In this document: positions 39,791 to 59,427 of the stretch, in pieces
Position numbering within the stretch: position 1 is the first letter of the stretch
How the letters are laid out: every line of letters begins with the position of its first letter
Assembly (NCBI RefSeq): GCF_029854155.1
Contig: NZ_CP122958.1
Coordinates: 1,491,503-1,555,502, forward strand
Length of the DNA: 64,000 nucleotides
From: Methanonatronarchaeum sp. AMET-Sl
Lineage (GTDB): Archaea; Halobacteriota; Methanonatronarchaeia; Methanonatronarchaeales; Methanonatronarchaeaceae
Reading direction: 5' to 3'
Translations under genes and position numbers: made by a program
Notes under the pieces: model-generated
What the model was told of the DNA's origin: nothing
Seen by the model: only the letters and a program-made list of their open reading frames with translations
Database searches by the model: none

Positions 39791-40540
39791 TTATTTTGTT
39801 TGTTTTTGTATTTCTTTGGCGAAGTAGTTGACAGTGTCTTTTATTATTTTTTCTCCTATTTTTTTGGTTGCTTTTTCTGGGTTTCCTAGGACTCCTGTTT
39901 TTGTGTATGCTTTTAGGCCTTCTGTGAATATTGTGGAGGAGTTTATTTCTCCGGTGTATCCTTTCTTGATGTTTTGTTTTTTGATTAATTCTGGGTGTTC
40001 TGATAGTAGTATTGATGTTTCTGCTGCTCCTGCGTGGTTTATGTCTCCTGGTTTGATTCCATGGTTTTTTGTTGAGTCGTTCCAGACTTTTATGTGTTTT
40101 TCGAAGCTTGATAGTGGTATTATTTTTGTTCCGTCGAGTTTTTTTGAAATTTCGGGGGCTATTGTTGTGACGGGGGCGCAGTTTCCGCCGTGTGTTGAGA
40201 TTATTGCTATGTTTTTGAATCCATGGTTTGCTAGTGATGTGCAGTAGTCTTTGATGAGCTCCATTAATGTGTGTGGTTTGATTGTTATTGTTCCTTTGAA
40301 GTCCATGTGGTGGTCGCTGCATCCTACTTGGATTGTTGGTGCCATTAGTGCGTTTGTTTTTCTTGCTATTTTTTCTCCTAATATTTCTCCTATTAATGCG
40401 TCTGTTGCGGTTGGTAGGTGTGGGCCGTGTTGTTCTGTTGAGCCTACCATTATTATTGCTGTTTCGACTCCGTTTTTTATTGATTTTTCTATTTCTTTTG
40501 TGGTCATTTCTTCTATTTTGACTTTTTTTGGTTTTTCCAT
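39791..40540 (-). CDS. Creatininase-family amidohydrolase (ArfB-like)
   Basis: About 249 aa from ATG 40540, chosen because GGGAG lies 10 bases upstream; the frame is open to 40741. Metal-binding motifs: VGSTEQHGPHLPTATD, SDHHMDFKGTITI, STHGGN and the late HAGAAETS. In methanogens this family includes ArfB, the formamide hydrolase after GTP cyclohydrolase III on the route to riboflavin and F420; creatininase and mycofactocin MftE are relatives. ArfB is the best guess in a methanogen. Confidence 0.75.
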   Translation of the reverse strand: MEKPKKVKIEEMTTKEIEKSIKNGVETAIIMVGSTEQHGPHLPTATDALIGEILGEKIARKTNALMAPTIQVGCSDHHMDFKGTITIKPHTLMELIKDYCTSLANHGFKNIAIISTHGGNCAPVTTIAPEISKKLDGTKIIPLSSFEKHIKVWNDSTKNHGIKPGDINHAGAAETSILLSEHPELIKKQNIKKGYTGEINSSTIFTEGLKAYTKTGVLGNPEKATKKIGEKIIKDTVNYFAKEIQKQTK

Positions 40541-40698
40541 CTGTTTTTTCTCCCTTTCTGTTTTTCTGTTTGTAGTTATTTTTGTTTTTGTTGTATTTGT
40601 TTTCTCAGATATTTTTATAAAACAATAATTATAATTATTGTTTGTTAGCTTTTGATGTCTGTGGTTTTGTTTGTGTTTTTCACTCCCTATAACAACGT

Positions 40699-40738
<40 letters not shown>

Positions 40739-40805
40739 CAAATTTCATGATTATTCGTGATAAATAGGCCATGGAGGCCCCATAAAACACCATAGAGGAA
40801 CACAA

Positions 40806-41573
<768 letters not shown>

Positions 41574-41576
41574 ATA

Positions 41577-43181
<1,605 letters not shown>

Positions 43182-43188
43182 ACATCTT

Positions 43189-43216
43189 GGTGGGTAATCC
43201 GAAATGGATTCCCACC
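43189..43216 (+). promoter_or_regulatory. Hairpin between actP and acs
   Basis: GGTGGGTAATCC / GGATTCCCACC with a GAAAT loop and one bulge. No T-run follows directly; instead an AT-rich TATA-like AAAATATAAATG begins 5 bp later, probably the acs promoter. It may be a terminator for the upstream pair or an mRNA stabiliser. Confidence 0.45.
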
Positions 43217-43288
43217 ACAATAAAATATAAATGAATAATCATTATAGAAGGGAATGTGTTATCTTTAACATAACCAAGAGGTGTAAAG

Positions 43289-45319
<2,031 letters not shown>

Positions 45320-45419
45320 CCCAAAAAAACCCTCTCCCCCTTTCTTATTTTTTTATCTACCGAATATCCAACTATTTTTAATTAACTTAACTCAATCTTC
45401 ATAATTATAGTGATCAAAA

Positions 45420-45896
45420 ATGGATGTAGATCAAACAGCATACATATCTAAAACCGCCCACATAACTGGAGACCTGGAGATAGGGCGTTATTCAAGCGTT
45501 TGGCACAACGCAACTATAAGGGCCGACAGCACCATCAAAATAGGTAATGGAACAAACATACAAGACAACGCAGTGTTACACTCCATGGGAGATGAAAGCA
45601 CATTTGTAGGTGACAACGTAACTATAGGACATTCCGCCGTAGTACATGGCTGCACAGTTGAAGATGAATGTCTAATAGGTATGGGTTCAGTAATACTGAA
45701 TGATGCCGTTATAGGAGAAAACTGCATAATAGGTGCTTCCGCATTAATACTTGAAGGTCAGGAAATACCTCCTAACTCTCTGGTTATCGGTGTTCCTGGG
45801 AAAGTAGCACGAAATCTTAATCAAGATGACATTCAAAGAATAAAGGAAAAAGCACGTGAATACAAGGAACTTGCAGAAAAATACAAAAAAGAATAA
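45420..45896 (+). CDS. Gamma carbonic anhydrase-like hexapeptide protein
   Basis: 158 aa left-handed beta-helix. Hexapeptide repeats run from residue 15 to 115. The metal-binding histidines of gamma-class carbonic anhydrases are present in VLHS, IGHSAVVHG. It lacks the long acidic loop of Methanosarcina Cam and is closer to CamH/YrdA proteins, whose activity varies. Ends with a helical tail. It follows acs after 100 bp. Confidence 0.85.
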   Translation: MDVDQTAYISKTAHITGDLEIGRYSSVWHNATIRADSTIKIGNGTNIQDNAVLHSMGDESTFVGDNVTIGHSAVVHGCTVEDECLIGMGSVILNDAVIGENCIIGASALILEGQEIPPNSLVIGVPGKVARNLNQDDIQRIKEKAREYKELAEKYKKE

Positions 45897-45948
45897 AAAC
45901 GAACAAAAAACCTAAATACACTTAAAAAGACCTTATCGAGGTAATAAT

Positions 45949-47316
45949 TTGAATCCAAGAATATTGGTTGCAGGAACTAAAAGTGGTGTTGGAAAAACAA
46001 CTATAACTATAGGGTTGATGGGGGCTTTAAAGCAAAAAGGAATCGATGTACAGCCTTTTAAAGTTGGGCCTGATTATATAGATCCTGGTTTCCATACCCA
46101 GATTACAGGAAACAGGTCCCGCAACTTAGATAGCTATCTACTAAAAGACAAAGTTATAAAAGAAAGTTTCTTAAACGCTTCATCAAACTCAGATATATCT
46201 ATTATAGAGGGGGTTATGGGTCTCTACGACGGTAAACATGGAGGGGGAGAGCCTGGAGCAGGTAGTTCCGCCGAAATCGCTAAAATACTAGACATACCCA
46301 TAATCCTAGTTATAGACGCCGGAAAGATGGCTCAAAGCGCAGCTGCAATGCTACATGGATACAGTACCTACGACAAAGAAATCGAGGTAGCAGGAGTAAT
46401 ACTGAACAACGTTAGCAGTGAAAGGCATTATCAAATGATTAAAGATGCTGTAAAACAAGATATCGAGTTCTTAGGATATCTTCCATGGAACAGTGATTTA
46501 GAACTCCCTGAAAGACATTTAGGGCTCGTTCCAACATATGAAAGCAAAAACCTAGATAGTTATATGGAAAAACTATCCAACTACATATCCAAACACATAG
46601 ACCTTGAAAAAGTAATAGGGATAGCAAACGATACCAAAAAAATCGAAATAAAAAACTGGAGTGTATTCAGACAAACCCAAAAAACCAAAGTTAAAATCGC
46701 AGTAGCATTCGATCAAGCATTCAATTTCTATTACTATGACAACCTCGATATACTAAGCGAACTTGGTGGCGAAATAATTGAGTTCAGCCCAATAAAAGAC
46801 AAGAAACTCCCCGAAGCCGATGCTTTATATATCGGTGGTGGTTTTCCAGAAACCTTCCTACCAGAACTGGAAGAAAACCAGTCAATGAAAAAAACAATTA
46901 AAAATTTCTATAACTCAGGTAAACCAATCTACGCAGAGTGTGGCGGACTTGCATACCTATCCAAAGAGATAATAGATTTTGATAATGAACCATACAAAAT
47001 GGTCGGCATTGTACCTGGAAAAGTCAAAATGACAGACAAACTACAGGCAATGGGATACGTAAAGGCAGAGACAACAAATAACAACATATTGATGAATAAA
47101 AATGAATTTACAAAAGGCCATGAATTCCATTACTCCAAAATAACTGGCCTAAACAAAAAAGAAAGCAGTTATAAATTATTTGGAGGAAAAGGCAAGAATG
47201 GAAGACATGAAGGCTACGTAAACAAAAACCTATTAGCTAGTTACGTACACCTCCATTTCGGCACAAACCCATCACTACCAAAAAAACTACTAAAAAAAGC
47301 AGAAAAAACTAAGTAA
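45949..47316 (+). CDS. cbiA: Cobyrinate / Ni-sirohydrochlorin a,c-diamide synthase
   Basis: ATP- and glutamine-dependent amidase, 455 aa. N-terminal dethiobiotin-synthetase-like domain with [19 protein letters not shown] and [11 protein letters not shown], and a C-terminal glutamine amidotransferase with IGGGFPETF and the nucleophile in [10 protein letters not shown] and the His in YVHLHFG. CbiA makes cobyrinate diamide for cobamides, while its paralogue CfbB works on nickel-sirohydrochlorin for coenzyme F430. Sequence alone does not separate the two here. TTG 45949 is the start. Confidence 0.9.
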   Translation: MNPRILVAGTKSGVGKTTITIGLMGALKQKGIDVQPFKVGPDYIDPGFHTQITGNRSRNLDSYLLKDKVIKESFLNASSNSDISIIEGVMGLYDGKHGGGEPGAGSSAEIAKILDIPIILVIDAGKMAQSAAAMLHGYSTYDKEIEVAGVILNNVSSERHYQMIKDAVKQDIEFLGYLPWNSDLELPERHLGLVPTYESKNLDSYMEKLSNYISKHIDLEKVIGIANDTKKIEIKNWSVFRQTQKTKVKIAVAFDQAFNFYYYDNLDILSELGGEIIEFSPIKDKKLPEADALYIGGGFPETFLPELEENQSMKKTIKNFYNSGKPIYAECGGLAYLSKEIIDFDNEPYKMVGIVPGKVKMTDKLQAMGYVKAETTNNNILMNKNEFTKGHEFHYSKITGLNKKESSYKLFGGKGKNGRHEGYVNKNLLASYVHLHFGTNPSLPKKLLKKAEKTK

Positions 47317-47488
47317 ATAAATCCAAAACCTTGAAGCAATTTATTACAATTTTAAATACCTAAAAACATTAGATTCTAAAAAAACACAGTAATCGCCTAA
47401 AAAAACATAAATCAGTCTATTACCTGACACTTAACTAAAGTTCAGTTAAAAACCCTAAAACATAAAAAAACAGAATTGAGAGGATATT

Positions 47489-49456
<1,968 letters not shown>

Positions 49457-49514
49457 ATTAAAAAAAACAAACGGAGGGACATACAACCCCTCCCAACCAA
49501 AAAACCAACAAAAC

Positions 49515-49584
49515 ATAACTAAACTAAAAAATAAACCTTACCCCTCACCATAACTAAACTAAAAAATAAACCTTACCCCTCACC
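49515..49584. repeat. Exact tandem duplication, 2 x 35 bp
   Basis: The unit begins ATAACTAAACTAAAAAATAA and ends CTTACCCCTCACC; the two copies are identical and adjacent (49515-49549, 49550-49584). It lies in the convergent gap after metG, probably a slippage product. Confidence 0.85.
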
Positions 49585-49655
49585 TGCTGACCCAATCAAT
49601 TATATTCTAAACCAGATTAATAGCCATAAACCCTACATAATACAATATGTATATG

Positions 49656-49697
49656 AAGGGGGAGAACCCACGGCATTAGCCATGGGAAGCTCACCAG
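49656..49697 (+). repeat. Degenerate IS right-end relic overlapping the secE 3' end
   Basis: GGGGGAGAACCCACGG, CATTAG, CCATGGGAAG parallels the IS right end GGGGGAACCCCACGG, CTTTAG, CCGTAGGAGG in sense orientation. The secE stop codon (49693-49691) lies within it. Opposite orientation to the three other IS-type copies in the window. Confidence 0.5.
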
Positions 49698-50254
49698 GGT
49701 CCATGTTCATATGGGTTTCTTTCTAAAGCAGTTCCCTCAGTGTTATGTTGCCAGATATCGTCTCCCCAGATATATGCATTAACGTTTGATTGTGGACCTA
49801 TTCCCTTTAACTCTATTTCTATTACTTCACTTTCACCAGGTTCAAGAGAGGGGATTATCTGTGTTTCATTTCCTACTAATTCACAGTTTATTGTCTCAAG
49901 CTTTAGGTTTAGTTCACCGGTTTCAAGTGAGGCGTCTTTATTTGTTATCTGGAGTTGCAATGTTACGTTTGCTTCGTCTTGATCGAATTCAGGTAGGAAT
50001 TCTGCTTGGATTTCTGCGTAGTTTTGTTTCACGAAGTACTCTGGAAGGTCATCCATCGCTAGGTATGTGATAAACCCAAGGCTACCTACTAATAGGATGC
50101 CTATTGCCACAATCTTGCTTACTTGCCAGAACTCTTCTTTGTCTGGTTTTCTAGCTAGTTTTAAAACTCTTATATACTCAGATAGTTTTTCTTTGAGGCT
50201 TTTTACGGCCTTGTCTACGTCATTATCTTTGCCTTTACTGCTACGTCTTGCCAA
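49691..50254 (-). CDS. secE: SecE/Sec61-gamma with an extracytoplasmic C-terminal domain
   Basis: Protein translocase subunit, 187 aa instead of the usual 55-80. Residues 14-75 are SecE: an amphipathic cytoplasmic helix ([27 protein letters not shown]) and one membrane helix ([17 protein letters not shown]). Residues 80-180 form an additional, beta-rich, acidic region ([21 protein letters not shown], then [13 protein letters not shown]), like CARDB/FxLYD-type domains, placed outside the membrane. It lies 35 bp behind ftsZ, the conserved archaeal order. nusG, usually next, is missing here. Confidence 0.85.
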   Translation of the reverse strand: MARRSSKGKDNDVDKAVKSLKEKLSEYIRVLKLARKPDKEEFWQVSKIVAIGILLVGSLGFITYLAMDDLPEYFVKQNYAEIQAEFLPEFDQDEANVTLQLQITNKDASLETGELNLKLETINCELVGNETQIIPSLEPGESEVIEIELKGIGPQSNVNAYIWGDDIWQHNTEGTALERNPYEHGPW

Positions 50255-50289
50255 CTTTTCACCGCCGGTTTTTATTCACGCAGGAGTTG

Positions 50290-51426
<1,137 letters not shown>

Positions 51427-51476
51427 CCTAATCCCCATCTTTAAACTTTCAGTTAATTTTTATGTAAATCTAACTT

Positions 51477-52832
<1,356 letters not shown>

Positions 52833-52917
52833 TATGGAAATGTTTTTGAGTCAGAAATGTAAAAAATTTAAGCGTGTTTGTGAGACAGGTCGTATATTCA
52901 AGCAGAGGAAGGTATAT

Positions 52918-53838
52918 ATGGATGTTTCTAAGACGGCAAAAAAAATAAAAGAAATGGAAATAAGAGGCGCTGGAGACATAGCTAGAGCAACAGCTAAGGC
53001 CCTTAAACACACGGCAGAAAAATCCAATGCAACCTCAGTAGATGAATTCAAAGAAGAGATAAATAAATCCAAAAAAATATTACTAAACTCAAGACCTACA
53101 GCTGTTTCACTTCCTAACTCAATTAGATTGGTTACTAAAAACCTAGATAGATACTCAGACATAGAGGGAGCAAGATCTAATATAATCAAACGTGCTGATA
53201 AATTCATTTTAAGATCGAAAAAATCAATCAAAAACCTCGGAGAGATTGGAAGTAACCGTATAAAAGATGGTGACACCGTTTTAACCCACTGTAACTCAGA
53301 TGCAGCGCTATCAGTCATTAAAGAAGCCTATAAAACCAAAAAAATAAACGTAATTGCTACAGAATCTAGGCCAAGACTTCAAGGTAAAATAACTGCAAGA
53401 GAACTCGCTGAACATGGAGTCCCAGTCACCTTAATAGTTGATTCTGCAGTCAGGTCCTTCATGAAGAACGTAGACATAGTTGTTGTTGGAGCTGACGCAA
53501 TAGGGGTAAATGGAGCAGTCGCAAACAAAATCGGTACATCACAGATTGCATTAGCTGCCAACGAAGCGAGAGTCACATTTATGGTGGCAGCTGAAACATA
53601 TAAGTTCTCACCAAAAACAGTCATTGGTGAGCCAATAAAAATAGAAGAAAGATCTGAAGATGAAGTTTGGAAAGACTGTCCAGGCGGCATCTGCATCAAA
53701 AACCCCGCATTCGACTTCACACCCCCCGAATACATCGATTTAATCAGCACAGAAATCGGATTAATTTCACCACACATGTCATACGCCATACTTAAAGAAG
53801 AGTTTGATTGGAGCATAGAAGAACTAAAAAACAGTTAA
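52918..53838 (+). CDS. Ribose-1,5-bisphosphate isomerase (eIF2B-like)
   Basis: 306 aa. The frame opens at 52834, but AGAGGAAGG five bases before ATG 52918 sets the start. The eIF2B/MtnA fold is shown by [65 protein letters not shown] and the late [14 protein letters not shown]. In archaea this subgroup converts ribose-1,5-bisphosphate to ribulose-1,5-bisphosphate in the AMP pathway with RuBisCO III. MtnA or an eIF2B-like regulatory role is the alternative. Confidence 0.82.
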   Translation: MDVSKTAKKIKEMEIRGAGDIARATAKALKHTAEKSNATSVDEFKEEINKSKKILLNSRPTAVSLPNSIRLVTKNLDRYSDIEGARSNIIKRADKFILRSKKSIKNLGEIGSNRIKDGDTVLTHCNSDAALSVIKEAYKTKKINVIATESRPRLQGKITARELAEHGVPVTLIVDSAVRSFMKNVDIVVVGADAIGVNGAVANKIGTSQIALAANEARVTFMVAAETYKFSPKTVIGEPIKIEERSEDEVWKDCPGGICIKNPAFDFTPPEYIDLISTEIGLISPHMSYAILKEEFDWSIEELKNS

Positions 53839-53885
53839 AACCAAAAAAAAACAAAAAAACCTTATAAATTAAAATACAGGTGAAA

Positions 53886-53940
53886 TGACCTCCCCCCTGA
53901 AGATGAAAAAAGGGTCTTAAGGCCTGAGGTTAGATAATAA
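53886..53940 (+). repeat. Dispersed two-hairpin repeat, copy R7
   Basis: TGACCTCCCCCC, TGAAGATGAAAAAA, GGGTCTTAAGGCCTGAGG, TTAGATAATAA. Ends about 30 bp before the macro-domain start codon. Confidence 0.7.
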
Positions 53941-53969
53941 ATGAAATATATAAACTATTTATTGGTTCA

Positions 53970-54464
53970 ATGAAGGTATCAATCAAGAAAATAGATATAA
54001 CTAAAGTTAAAGTTGAAGCTATAGTTAATCCATCAAACCCACAATGCACTATGGGCGGAGGAGTTGCTAAACAAATACATGATAAAGGTGGAAAAGAGAT
54101 AAAAACTGAAGCACGTAAACATACACCAATCAACATTGGTGAAGCTGTAATCACTGGAGCAGGAAGGCTTCCAGCAAAATACATTATACATACACCAACC
54201 GTTAAAACTCCAAACGGAAAAAGCAGTGAAATAATAATTGATAAAGCCATTAAAGCAATATTAAAAACAGCATTAGATAATAAAATAAATACAATAGCGA
54301 TACCCGGATTAGGAACCGGTTCTGGTGGTATATCTTACAGAAAAAGTGTTCTAACAGTTTGTAACAATATAAAACAAATCAAACCAGAACTTGAAATAAT
54401 ATTAGTATACCAAAACAAAGAACATGAAAAACAACTAAAAAAACACTCTAAAAAACTAAAATAA
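53970..54464 (+). CDS. Macro-domain (ADP-ribose-binding) protein
   Basis: 164 aa. Family motifs: VEAIVNPSNPQCTMGGGVAKQIHDKGG (the first ligand loop), ITGAGRLPAKYIIHTP, and IAIPGLGTGSGGISYRKS (second loop). Such proteins bind or hydrolyse ADP-ribose derivatives, e.g. O-acetyl-ADP-ribose. No fused domain. Preceded by R7, with no obvious ribosome site, so the transcript may have a short leader. Confidence 0.9.
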   Translation: MKVSIKKIDITKVKVEAIVNPSNPQCTMGGGVAKQIHDKGGKEIKTEARKHTPINIGEAVITGAGRLPAKYIIHTPTVKTPNGKSSEIIIDKAIKAILKTALDNKINTIAIPGLGTGSGGISYRKSVLTVCNNIKQIKPELEIILVYQNKEHEKQLKKHSKKLK

Positions 54465-54585
54465 ACCCAATTTCAGATATTTTTTATAACTATCCCACAA
54501 AAAATGAGTTCTATCCAGGGTTATAAGGATTCATTAACAACCGGCTTTAATTATATCTATATTTATCGTTAAGGAGATGTTTTGT

Positions 54586-55728
54586 TTGTCATTGTATGAT
54601 TTAATCGTGGTTGGGGCAAGTCCCGCTGGCCTGCAGGCGGCTAACATTGTTGCTGAAAGAGGTTTTGATGTACTAGTTATTGAGAAACGAAGTGATTTCT
54701 CAATAGACCCTGGGCCTGCTGACACATCTTTTGATGGTTTTTTCAGACAGATGGGGTTTGAGCCAGTAAGTGATTACATAACTCATCGTTTAGAGGGTAT
54801 GCGAATAACGTCTCCATTGAACACAACTTTAGAGATAAACACACCTGGTTTCTCCATAGATAGAGAAAAGTTTGATAGATATTATTTAGATAAAGCACTT
54901 GGCGTTGGTGCCAGCGTTGAACTGGGAAGAAGAGTTAATAGAATAGATATTGACGAAAAAGTCTCAGTTATAACTGAGGATGGGAAGAAGTTTAGGTCAA
55001 GGGCAATAGTAATAGGTTCTGGAACTCGAGACAAATTAATAAATCAAGTTGGCTTAAATACGATGCGTTATCCAAATGACCTTGCTAAATCCATTCAGGT
55101 TGAAATGGAAGGAGTTGAAGTTCCAGAAACTCACTTCCATTATTATCTGGGTAAAAAAGTTTCACCCGGTTGGAAAGCAACTATTTCACCTAAAGGTGAT
55201 GGTAGAGCGAGTATTGGTTGTTTTGTAAGAGATGCAGATCCAGAAAAATATCTAGATCGTTTTTTAGAAAGAAGCATGTTTGATGGTGCTGAAATAATCA
55301 GGATACAACGAGGGGAAGACCAAATAATAACGATACCCAGCCAGTTGGTAAACGATCGAGTGATGGTTGTTGGTGGTGCTGCTGGTCAAGCCGGTATAGC
55401 TTTTGCAATGGCAGCAGGAAGGCTATCAGGAAAAGTTGCTGTAAGAGCATTAAAACAAAAAAACCTCCGTAAGGAAAACTTAATGGAGTACCAAGACAGG
55501 TGGCGCAAAAAATACCTCAAATACTATAGAGCAGGACGTTTCTCACTAAAAACAATCGAGAAAATGAGTGATGAAGAACTTGATGAAGTAATGAAAGCAC
55601 TAGAACCAATAAATCTCACAAAACACCTAACAAAAAACAAACATCTAACCACAACCGCCCTAAAAATCGGAATAAGAGCTTTAATCAACAAACCAAGCCT
55701 TATAAAACATACAAAAAAACTATTATAA
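54586..55728 (+). CDS. Geranylgeranyl reductase family flavoprotein
   Basis: Saturates isoprenoid chains of archaeal membrane lipids, about 380 aa. N-terminal FAD site YDLIVVGASPAGLQAANIVAERGFDVLVIEK, later VMVVGGAAGQAGIAFAMAAGR where family members bind FAD again. The frame opens at ATG 54577, but AAGGAG (54569) sits only 2 bases before it and at a proper distance from TTG 54586, which gives MSLYDLIVVG. It is monocistronic. Confidence 0.88.
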   Translation: MSLYDLIVVGASPAGLQAANIVAERGFDVLVIEKRSDFSIDPGPADTSFDGFFRQMGFEPVSDYITHRLEGMRITSPLNTTLEINTPGFSIDREKFDRYYLDKALGVGASVELGRRVNRIDIDEKVSVITEDGKKFRSRAIVIGSGTRDKLINQVGLNTMRYPNDLAKSIQVEMEGVEVPETHFHYYLGKKVSPGWKATISPKGDGRASIGCFVRDADPEKYLDRFLERSMFDGAEIIRIQRGEDQIITIPSQLVNDRVMVVGGAAGQAGIAFAMAAGRLSGKVAVRALKQKNLRKENLMEYQDRWRKKYLKYYRAGRFSLKTIEKMSDEELDEVMKALEPINLTKHLTKNKHLTTTALKIGIRALINKPSLIKHTKKLL

Positions 55729-55892
55729 CTAAGGCCATCCAAAAGCTGGTTTTCTCAAAAAAAATCCAAAAAACTAATCTACTCTTTTTATTTAAATCTA
55801 GTTATGTAAGCGATGCCCTAAATGGGGTATCTGTTTCCTGAAGTGAAGAAGAGGGGAATTTGCTTTAGGACTCAAATAGGGGTGTATATTTT

Positions 55893-56921
55893 ATGGATAG
55901 AATGGAAAGAGTCCTGAATAGTATTAAAGGAAAAGAGGTTGACCGACCACCCGCATTCAGTGGAATGGGCACGATAACTATAGATAACACAGAGAAATTT
56001 GGTTATAAATTCCATGAAGTGCTTAGGGACCCTGAAAAAATGTCAGATGTAGCCGTTGCATCTATCGAGCTATTTGAACTAGAAAGCGTAAACATACCTA
56101 TAGATCAAACAATACAAGCAGAAGCTTTCGGAGCAGAAATTGAGTTCAAAGAAAGCGATGAAAAAAACATTAGATATCCATCTATAAAAACGAATGTAGT
56201 AGAAAACATAGAGGATTTTATAGAAATCGAACCACCCACAATAGATGAAGCTGGAAAAATACCCGAAGTTCTAGAAGCAATTGAATTAGCCAAAGAAAAA
56301 GCACCTACAGACATTCCAATCGGAGGTTGGGTAATGGGGCCTTATGTTTCAGCAGGCCAACTACTTGACCGTAAAAAAATACTGGCTGCAACAATGCGCG
56401 ACCCAGAAACCGTTCATGAAATCCTTGAAATACTAAAAGACTTCGAAATAAACTACATTAATAGATTAATCGAAGCCGGAGCCGATTTTATCTGCCTAAG
56501 AGAACCCGCTGCAAGCCAAGACGTATTAATGCCAAGCCAGTTCGAAGAAATTGTAAAACCATACCTAACGGAGATACTAAAAAACATAGACACACCAAAA
56601 ATACTCCACATATGCGGGTTAACAGACGACATAATAACAAAAATGTGGGATTGCGGGCCCGACGCACTAAGCGTTGAAGAAAAAAACAACCTATATCAAA
56701 ACAGAAAAGACCTAGGAGAAAAACCTGTCTTATACGGAGCAATATCCCCAAGCGAAACACTATACAAAGGAACACCAGAAGACATCAAAAAAGCTGTCCA
56801 AAAAAGCTATGACGCCGGAGTAAACGCAGCAATGCCAGGAGACGACATCTGGCCATTAACTCCAAAAGAAAACATGAAAGCATTCGTAGAAGAAACAAAA
56901 AAAATAAAAAATAAAAAGTGA
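55893..56921 (+). CDS. mtaA: Methylcobamide:CoM methyltransferase
   Basis: Zinc enzyme of the uroporphyrinogen-decarboxylase fold, 342 aa, moving the methyl group from the corrinoid protein to coenzyme M. The zinc site is His-Ile-Cys-Gly (residues near 230, KILHICGLTDD) with a late Cys in MWDCGPDALSVEE. MtaA (methanol) and MtbA (methylamines) are alike; placement opposite mtaB suggests MtaA, but it could serve MtbC too. GGGGTG lies before ATG 55893. It converges with mtaB on a shared terminator. Confidence 0.88.
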   Translation: MDRMERVLNSIKGKEVDRPPAFSGMGTITIDNTEKFGYKFHEVLRDPEKMSDVAVASIELFELESVNIPIDQTIQAEAFGAEIEFKESDEKNIRYPSIKTNVVENIEDFIEIEPPTIDEAGKIPEVLEAIELAKEKAPTDIPIGGWVMGPYVSAGQLLDRKKILAATMRDPETVHEILEILKDFEINYINRLIEAGADFICLREPAASQDVLMPSQFEEIVKPYLTEILKNIDTPKILHICGLTDDIITKMWDCGPDALSVEEKNNLYQNRKDLGEKPVLYGAISPSETLYKGTPEDIKKAVQKSYDAGVNAAMPGDDIWPLTPKENMKAFVEETKKIKNKK

Positions 56922-56951
56922 TTTGGTTGGTTTTAAAACCCCAACCAAATC
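56920..56951. terminator. Bidirectional hairpin between mtaA and mtaB
   Basis: Perfect 11-bp stem GATTTGGTTGG (56920-56930) / CCAACCAAATC (56941-56951) with the loop TTTTAAAACC. It starts within the mtaA stop codon and lies 22 bp from the mtaB stop. No long T-run follows; an RNA-end-protecting role is also possible. Confidence 0.5.
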
Positions 56952-56972
56952 CATCATCATTTATCACATTAT

Positions 56973-58376
<1,404 letters not shown>

Positions 58377-58391
58377 TTTTAACACCTCCAA

Positions 58392-59180
<789 letters not shown>

Positions 59181-59212
59181 TTTATTCCCCCTTTCACAAT
59201 ATATTCTCTAAA

Positions 59213-59247
59213 TAACGCTATAAATAACTTGTGATTCAATCATCACA
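59213..59247 (-). promoter_or_regulatory. mtaCB promoter with perfect upstream dyad
   Basis: On the minus strand, TGTGAT / ATCACA (59230-59247, 6-bp spacer) lies directly upstream of a TATA-like TTATTTATAG (about 59226-59217). Transcription would start near 59195, just before the GGGGG ribosome site. A dyad touching the upstream edge of the TATA/BRE region suits an activator of methanol genes (inference). Confidence 0.5.
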
Positions 59248-59310
59248 GATTATATTGCATTTACTTTAAATAATGACTCACGATTTATATTATTTATTTA
59301 ATAGATTAAG

Positions 59311-59360
59311 TAACCTTTTCCTCTCACTAAATAGAAAGAGGTCTTAGCTCTGATAAAAAA
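59311..59360 (+). repeat. Dispersed repeat R8 (decayed)
   Basis: AACCTTTTCCTCTCACTAAATAGAAAGAGG, TCTTAGCTCTGATAAAAAA in two parts; the second hairpin is shortened. It lies between the MiaB-like gene end and the mtaC promoter. Confidence 0.6.
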
Positions 59361-59427
59361 CAATAAAACCAAAAGAAACAAAATAGGAATCTATATAACT
59401 CAATTAGGAGTTGGGTTTTTATGTAGT

